Source: Branchiostoma floridae
Lineage: Eukaryota; Chordata; Leptocardii; Amphioxiformes; Branchiostomatidae
NCBI RefSeq assembly: GCF_000003815.2
Contig: NC_049983.1
Span: 16,814,907-16,878,906, forward strand
Length of the DNA stretch: 64,000 nucleotides
Direction: 5' to 3'
A model generated the notes under the pieces. That model worked only from the letters and a program-made list of their open reading frames with translations, did not search any database and was not told the DNA's origin. Positions 56,870-64,000 of the stretch are shown here, piece after piece. The translations under genes and the position numbers were made by a program. The first letter of the stretch is position 1. The number at the start of each line of letters is the position of its first letter.

Positions 56870-57822
56870 AGCACGTCACCGGAACGTACTGCGCCTGCGC
56901 GAAAAGTATAGACATGCTAAACCTTGCTAAACCCCCGGTTTACTAATATCACAATTTCTAGCGTTTGACGTAGTCATTAGCGTGAAATTGCGTTTCTGCA
57001 GTAACACAGTTAGGTTATGCAGGTGAAGTGTTGTACACAGGTGAAGACTAATGAGGGAGTGGCATCCAGGTGTGCGAGTGCAGACAATGGATAAGAGGAA
57101 GTGACAAGCTGAGATAGTCATTCGAGGTCGCCACTGCTACAGCTACTGCCGTGTCTTCTTTTTTGCAAATGTGATTTAGCAAGAAAACCCAGAGAAGGAA
57201 GTTGTTTTGCAATGGGCTCTGGTGTACGTCCCCTATTTTTTTGGCCTTCAAACACAATGGAAGGTTTTTTTAGGGGTTGCGTAGCCGCCAACAACATAGT
57301 CAGAAAATATTGTTCAATGTATTGTTGTATCAGACGATGAGCTGTACTATGAAGTAAGTTTATTATGCCATGCACAAATGTCAAAGTTAAACTGTGTTTG
57401 TATAATTGGTCGTTAATTTCGGCAATGTTTGATGTTGTTCTGTTTGGTGAAAATGTGAAGTGCAAAATATGCACGAAGTATTTGGACAGAGTTTTTCAAT
57501 GATATTGGTCTGCTCTTTCGGCAAAGTTTCTCATTAAACTTTTTCTGGCGTACCTGAACCAGGCGGCGCTCTCCCCCCATACAAGTGTCATGTGTTGTTA
57601 TTGTGTGCGCATATTGGAGAGGGGGGCAACTAGTGTGATGCAGAAAGGGCCGCATTTAAGAAAGTACGTGCGTATATAAGGGTAAAACTCCGTGTACGTT
57701 TTACATGAAACCATGTCTCTAACATATACTGTGCAACAAGCGGGATTTCAATGCAACGTTGACCAAACCAAGCCCCAAAACACCAGGGTTCGCGCAGGCG
57801 CAGTACGTTCCGGTGACGTGCT
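56870..57822. mobile_element. 953-bp DNA transposon, perfect 34-bp TIRs, 9-bp target duplication
   Basis: The left terminus AGCACGTCACCGGAACGTAC plus TGCGCCTGCGCGAA is repeated exactly inverted at the right end. The element is flanked on both sides by GTCCCAGTG (56861-56869 and 57823-57831). The 9-bp duplication points to a Mutator-like target preference (an 8-bp hAT-type reading is less good). Internal frames are short with no transposase, so it is non-autonomous and apparently recent. Confidence 0.92.
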
Positions 57823-58664
57823 GTCCCAGTGGTTGGCAGGTGGGTCCCTGGGTACGAGAGTATCAAACTGCAGGGTAATCCTGGGGGTGAGAACAGTCGT
57901 CGTGTGTGGCGGGAAGAGCTGACCGGAGCATCAGCACTGTTTGCAACGTTAGACTGACTGGTGTTTTGAATGGGGCACGACCGTTATTTGGGACATACCA
58001 GGAATGAACATGGGGTGGTTCCTGTGTAAGAATGTGAAGGAAACTCTTTGGTAAGGTGTTTCTACATATTCTTTCCTACGTTCGTCTCCATTTTCTTTCA
58101 ACCGTATTGGTCAACTAACATTCTTTAAATCTTTTTTGTTCCTTTAGGATATATGCGCCTGTCAATGAAATCTCTTTTAGAAAGTTGAGAAGACTGGCTT
58201 CTAATAGAAGCTAAGAGATCGAGCCATTCTTTATTTCTTGCTTGATATTAATTAAACAAGAGCCTCGTATTGGGGACCTCGATGAGCTTTACGCAACATT
58301 GCTCTTTATGTAATCCTCTCCAGAAATATGGAAAAAAAGTTTTCACATTTCATTCCTATCTAATGCTGCTTCCAGTTGGTATAACCTTGCTATCAACTGG
58401 AAATACCTTTCTGTTGACGAAGCGAGTTCCTTTGAAAACAAAGAACCTAGCCAGCGACTGTCCAACGTGAGTCACGACACCTCTCCCACCGTCCAGAGAT
58501 CCTCGGGTCGCGGTGAATCACCGGACTGCGCCGCCAGGAATGCTGCTTCGTGTCCCCTTCAAGAAACAAGGGCTGGGAAACTACTGTACTTTATGTCCCT
58601 TGAGAGACTATGTCATTACAAAGGATTGTGCAAAGTACATAGTCAGTTTTCCTTAATCATCAAG

Positions 58665-58764
58665 NNNNNNNNNNNNNNNNNNNNNNNNNNNNNNNNNNNN
58701 NNNNNNNNNNNNNNNNNNNNNNNNNNNNNNNNNNNNNNNNNNNNNNNNNNNNNNNNNNNNNNNN
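58665..58764. other. Assembly gap, 100 N
   Basis: Exactly 100 N, the conventional size for an unknown-length gap. The true distance, and any laminin exon within it, is unknown. Confidence 0.99.
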
Positions 58765-59226
58765 CAATCAAAAATGCCCTGCATAATGCCTCGCATCGGC
58801 TCAAGCACAGTGCACCATTAAACTATCTAAATTCTCGTCAATCCCCACACACTGGTTTTACTAAAAAAACTATATACCGTTCCTTGGAAATATGTTTCAA
58901 TGTGTCCGAATTCATGATCACTATCTTTTCAAATTGTACGTTACTCTTACGATCGAAAATGTCCTGCAGGACCTCCTGCAGCTGCATATATAGACGCACG
59001 CCCCCCTCCCACCCGCACGTAAACTGTTCCAATCGTTGCACAATAAACTTGACTGTATACCCTCCACAAAATCTTTCGTCAAATGTCGTGCTCATTTTAC
59101 TCACATGACACTACGCCTTAGAATGTAATGTTATATTTTAATACATCCGAATTCCAGAAAGATAACTTTACAAACTGTACCAATTTCTGTACGATAAAAA
59201 TCTCACCTCCTCCGCACCGTCAACGC

Positions 59227-59451
59227 CCGTGAGGGTATTTACCGGAATAACCCGAAATGACCCGGAATAACCCGGAATAACCGTAATATTTCTTGTTCCC
59301 ATGGCCATATATACATTATTTTATGCCAAAATATTGCATTCTGCGATCTTAACTTATCAAAGCACACTGTATTTCGGTAGCTTTCATCCTTTATTAAGGT
59401 TATTCCGGGTTATTCCGGGTTATTCCGGGTTATTCCGCTAAATACCCGGAC
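59227..59451. mobile_element. 225-bp foldback MITE built of CCCGGAATAA repeats
   Basis: The left end has GGGTATTTACCGGAATAACC and three more CCCGGAATAA-like decamers. The right end is the inverse (TTATTCCGGG tandem, then GCTAAATACCC). It is flanked by a direct repeat CCGTCAACGC at 59217-59226 and 59452-59461, which fits a 9-10 bp target duplication. Confidence 0.8.
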
Positions 59452-59624
59452 CCGTCAACGCTATCGCAAAATGAACCGTGCGATTTAACGACAACTCCTC
59501 AAATGTTACATGACCAGTGTTTTACTGCAAATCAAGAAACATTTTCCTTTCCTAGACTTTGCTAATGAGCGCTGCAATGTTTTCTGTACGAGTAGAGGTC
59601 ATGGATAAACAGTATTCTTACAAC

Positions 59625-59739
59625 GTTTATTTGAAGGGCTAAGAAGGGCTGAGAATTGTCGTAAAAACGCACGGTACATTGCGTTTATTTGAAGGGCTGA
59701 GAAGGGCTGAGAATTGTCGTAAAAACGCACGGTACATTT
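59625..59739. repeat. Tandem duplication, 58-bp period
   Basis: GTTTATTTGAAGGGCT, GAGAAGGGCTGAGAATTGTC and GTAAAAACGCACGGTACATT occur twice, almost identical. Confidence 0.85.
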
Positions 59740-62235
59740 TGCGACCATAGCAGACCCATCCAAGGACGAACCATTAAACCGGGCACAAAGCCGGGCGCCT
59801 TCGGCGCCCCGGCAAAAACAAAGCCCACCCACAGAATACAGAATGTTAACCTCTTTTTCCAAACCCATACCGCCTGGTCCTTACATTTGACACTTGTTCT
59901 TTTACACTTAATCAAGTCAGCAGAAACGTGACGCTTGGTGCCAACTCAGCGCTATGTGCAAGCCACGTTCGTGAATAAATACCGTATCACACGACAATTA
60001 GATTTCATCCGTGTCGCGGGTTCAACCGGTCCCATGTGTTCGTGAGATAAATCAGCTAATAAGAAACAGAGACAACATGTTTCGTGTGGTCCAAATTTAT
60101 GTTCACTGCCCTTGTTCTAGGAAGGTACAAGGAAATGTTGAACAGTTTTATAATTAGTCCCAAATGCCATTCAAAACGTTGTTCACAACTGTACATGTCA
60201 GTCAAGTCCGACTGTCAGCCTTGGACTGTCAGAAAACATTCTACGATCTTTCACCCTAACATCTGCTTGGAAATTACTCCTTACTCTTCTTTTAGACATT
60301 CTTTTTATACAATCGTCTTATATCAGTACGAATGTTTCAAACGGGTTGAAAGTAACGTACTCCGTTACGCAATTAACGTATGTATAGCAGCACTAGTTCG
60401 TGATTCGTTTTCTGGTGAAACCTTCCCAGGATCTATGAACCCAGCCTAAGTTGCGTTATGTCAACTTTTGGAGTCGGGCCCACCTGTTAAAGCTGAGGAT
60501 GAACACCCGTCCAACTTGGCACCAGTCTGATGTTTACCAGAAAACAACTGAAAACTCACGACAACCGATCTGTCACGCTGTGTGGGGTTTCCCGCCACTT
60601 TCTCCAAAGTTTACCAGAAGGAAGGAAGTTTTTAGTGTTACAGTGACACCGTTTACCTACTTGTCTTTGAGTTATGTCATCTCTATGTTACCCAACTGGT
60701 GCGGCGTTAGTTTGTTACGATCTCCGATAGGGTTCCTTTGGTATGTTCAGTATGTTCAGTTATGGACAGCATAACTCCAGAAGTTGTGAATGGCCGATAT
60801 TTGGTATGTGGTAACTGTGTCAACAAAATCAAGGAGCTTTTATCTTTGACAAAATAGAGAAGCAGTTAGAATATGGGTTCCCTGGTGGCTTTTTATGGTA
60901 CTGAAGGCAGAACTTCTAGCTTTTGTCTCTTTAACTTAACGTTGACATCTTGTTCTAGTTGTCGTCACGGGTAATTTCTGATACTAGTACTAGTATGTTG
61001 TTTGTACAATTTAAAAGGGTGTTCTGCACAGCTTCATCCTAGGCCAATAGACGATTACTCCTTTTGGCTCTAAATTCAGTTCTAAAAAATGATAAAGATT
61101 AAAATTCAAGCCGGCACTGCGAAAAACAAAACAATACAATTTACCACCCAGGTTTTTGAGCAAAATAGCCAAAGGCCGCAAGAAACGGATTAAGGAAATA
61201 TCGGTCGTGGTGCCAAGTTCACTGCCATTTATTTTCACACAGCCAAAATATCAATTATGTAGATGATAAGACGGAATGTGGAGAATTCCTTAAAGTGTGT
61301 TAAGGCAACCGCGTGTATGTGGGGTTTATAAAGATAAGGCACGCTTTGTCTTGGTTAAATGAAGTTATTTTAAATTCAAAGTCTTTAAGAAATTGTCTGG
61401 CGTCTGAGACGCTGACGTTGCCAAATATGTCTACCACCTGTTGCTGAGAACTGTTGGACTGTGGGAAAGTTATTTTACTGGAGACGCCTTACAATGGGTT
61501 GTGCTGGGGTCACGCGGCCGGGAACGTTCAGTATGATATGAACGGCAACAAAACACACAAAACGTAAATTGATAGACATTGGCGTATTTCTTGATGCCGT
61601 TGAAAAGGAGTGCATAGCTTAAGGTAGGGAGTCCAAGGGACGCATCATCTCTGACGCGACCTAAACCCGGAGGTTCCGTGTATGATCATGAGTTGAGCCA
61701 CACCTCGAGCACCTTCGGTTTTACAAACCCCACACTTGTCGATGTAAACGGTTACATGGATGTAAAAAAATGGCGATGTGGCAATTTCAACGGCATCCCT
61801 TACAATATGTATTTCATAGGCGATATTGACTTCTCAAAACACTTAACTTGAGTCTTTCGATTTAGTTGCAGATATTATGTAGGGATAATCTAGCCTGGAT
61901 GCCAGTCTATCCAGCTTTACTTCTAGTAGGCTCTCTCTGAGAAGCAAGGGACGTGACCGAAAGAACGTACTAAAGAGGCTGAACAAAATGTTGGGACGAC
62001 GCAAATAAAACTATTTCCAAGCTTGTGGGAATAAGTTGCCCACGACTCAGTAAGGCTCAGTCATTCCACAGCATCATAACCATCTAACCCTGAAGTGGTC
62101 AGCGCACCGCGATGTCAGCCAGCCGTACGGGCGATGACAGGCGAACATGACTGCGGCATGCCTCCCGGATAACACAGGGGCAGATGTCACCACTGACCTT
62201 GGGTGTTCTAACGGGCTTGCTTCAACTGCTCCAGT

Positions 62236-62430
62236 CTTAGGATTAGGTCCCAATTCCCAACCCGGGGCCCGGCCGGGAAGCTTACGGAAACGGAAGATAT
62301 AATGTCAAAGGCAACAAAACAAGATCGTAAAAAAAATAGTTATAACTTCATTCCTTGGTAAACACTTTTAATTTTCGCTTCTGCAAACAACCCGGTCGGG
62401 TGCCGGTTTGGAAATGAGACGTAAGCCTTG
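62236..62430. mobile_element. MITE, second copy of the 4584-4791 family
   Basis: It starts CTTAGGATTAGGTCCCAATT and carries CCCGGGGCCCGGCCGGGAAG. It ends with TTTGGAAATGAGACGTAAGC. Same terminal and subterminal blocks as the copy at 4584. Confidence 0.7.
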
Positions 62431-62434
62431 CATG

Positions 62435-62652
62435 CTAAGGCCTACGTTACATTTTCAAACCGGGGCTCGGCCGTGCAGCTTTCGGGAACGAAAAGTATGA
62501 TATCATAAAAAGACCACCAAACTACACAAGGCGTAAAGAGAATAGTCATGGGCATTTTTTGTGTATATGTTTGCGTATACATTTTTACTTTAAATTCGTT
62601 TCCACAAACAGCCCGACCGGACCCCGGTTTGGAAATGTGTCGCTAGCCTAAG
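62435..62652. mobile_element. MITE, third copy, adjacent to the second
   Basis: It starts CTAAGGCCTACGTTACATTT, contains CTACACAAGGCGTAAAG and ends GAAATGTGTCGCTAGCCTAAG. It begins only a few bases after the previous copy, suggesting preferred insertion next to or into an existing end. Confidence 0.75.
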
Positions 62653-64000
62653 CAGAGCTTTGTTTCTCATAGCCTATCTCTTCAGACTGCTGTCCCGTTG
62701 GGAGCGAAGTATCTGAAACCAACGGCCTCACTGTGTCTGTGACGTGTGGAACACCCTATATACTCTCCATGTATACATGTAGAGTATATTTCATTACTAT
62801 TGGTTGTAAAGTTTCTGTATTACGCTTTTGAATATAACGATTGCAAGTCTTTCATGGTTCGTGCCTAAGTTCCCAGATGGTAAGTTTGACTCTCGCGTGT
62901 GCCACAGGAAATGTTTTTCACAGCGCGTTCCCAAATGTTTGGCATGTTCCTGGCAGAGTTCCATGTGGCCCATCGCTCGGTACACTTCCTGACTTTTACG
63001 ACAACCCACGGGAATCAAGCACACATGCCGTCCTGTACACAGGAAATCTTAAGGCCATACCGATTAATTAGCTGCATTTCAGGCGTCAACAAGTTACTAC
63101 AGGGTCAAGGTATAGTACCGCATGTTGCTAAATGAGTTTAAGTAAATTCTTCGAAGTATTGATAAACTTGGTAAATGTTTAAAGCCTTAACGTTATATCC
63201 TGTCGCGTACGACATACGACAGCGAATTGCATATTGGGGCCATTCTTTGGACAGTTGTACATATGTCGTACTGTATTCGGGCGCGGTCAACCAGAAAAGG
63301 TTGTCGTAGATCGTCGTCGAAAGTCCGGGATCATCACAGAACACGTTAGGTGAGAACAGTCGCACGATAAATGTCAAAATAGTTAAAGGGGGGCGTGGGA
63401 TGCAATAATGTAGTAATACAAAACAAGATCGTTTTACCACAACATCCTACTTGTGGAGCGTTTCGGGGGCACCTGTCGTCAACAATGTCGCCTACAAGTC
63501 CTTGGCTTGCTGCCACATGTACGTGTACACTACAGTGTTTACGGCTTAAACTTCCGGAATTCGCAGATGATTATCAACAGCTCATGCAAGATACTGATAG
63601 AAGGGATTATGGGAACTGTTGACATTTCTACCGAGACGTTCTAGTGAAAACAATTAGCGATTTTGAAGACTTTCGGTGGCATCTCGTCTGTCATGCCAGT
63701 AAATTGAATATTACTCAGTGACATTTTCTTGTCTGTACAACGTCAATCATTGCTATTTCTTTCACCAAACATTATAAAGCAGGAAAATAGCTCACTGACG
63801 AGTCTGTGAGCACCAAAGATGACACTTTTGGCAGTATTACCCAATACGGCCCCACGGTGTCATCTCAGTCACTGCACACTTTTTAGCAATCGCAGGTTCC
63901 TGAGCACGATCCGATGTGATAAGGCGGCGAAAAACTACCTTCGACTCTCTGGCGATTTTGAAATTCGGCGACATCTTTCTGAGACGATCAACAAATTCTA

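Larger units (their letters stand above)
52270..64000. other. Long intron or intergenic tract, transposon rich
   Basis: No LE-repeat or LN-continuation exon and no other gene was recognised on either strand. It contains the TIR elements at 56870-57822 and 59227-59451, MITEs at 62236-62652, a 58-bp duplication at 59625-59739 and an assembly gap. Open frames near 54009-54755 lack splice support and any family resemblance I can name. Confidence 0.5.

Overview
The window is eukaryotic genomic DNA. It has multi-exon genes with GT-AG introns of roughly 0.2-8 kb, scattered MITEs and SINEs, and one 100-N assembly gap. Vertebrate-like orthologues with compact introns, many short inverted-repeat elements and a tRNA-derived SINE point to a cephalochordate (amphioxus, Branchiostoma). 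The species is an inference. All exon models were built by eye from splice signals, phase and protein similarity.

Layout: (1) RNASEK (+, 3 exons, 1.2-2.1 kb, 3' UTR to about 3.6 kb). (2) On the minus strand, converging with it, a tandem death-effector-domain gene (3.7-5.7 kb). Its three-exon form ends in a polybasic CaaX box (CVLL); a cryptic in-frame stop and polyA signal just past exon 1 would give a short unprenylated form. (3) After a 3.4 kb divergent spacer, a SMYD/SmydA-type MYND-SET lysine methyltransferase (+, 11 exons, 9.1-20.6 kb). Its introns hold an unrecognised three-exon minus-strand gene with its own CRE-rich promoter and a full-length 7SL (SRP) RNA gene. (4) UBE2T (-, 6 coding exons, 22.3-31.9 kb), convergent with SMYD. 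Its 7.8 kb intron carries a TTF-type zinc-finger gene with a 48-bp in-frame minisatellite (-) and a small two-exon gene (+). (5) MED20 (+, 5 exons, 32.7-36.5 kb), head to head with UBE2T. (6) UROC1, urocanate hydratase (-, 24 exons, 37.8-48.7 kb), complete. (7) The first two coding exons of a laminin beta-like chain (+, 50.8-52.3 kb). The remaining 11.7 kb holds transposable elements and no exon I could support.

Two observations stand out. First, the DED protein with a predicted geranylgeranyl anchor and a built-in switch between anchored and soluble forms. Second, a recurring pattern in which the edge of an exon plus its splice site has been copied in tandem into the neighbouring intron: three introns of SMYD (acceptor side) and one of MED20 (donor side). 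These copies form decoy or poison exon edges. There is also a complete 953-bp DNA transposon with perfect 34-bp inverted termini and a 9-bp target duplication, and several MITE families.

The genes do not form one pathway. The window is ordinary chordate gene neighbourhood: RNA/vesicle biology (RNASEK), death-domain signalling, chromatin and transcription (SMYD, MED20), DNA-crosslink repair ubiquitination (UBE2T), histidine catabolism (UROC1) and basement membrane (laminin).
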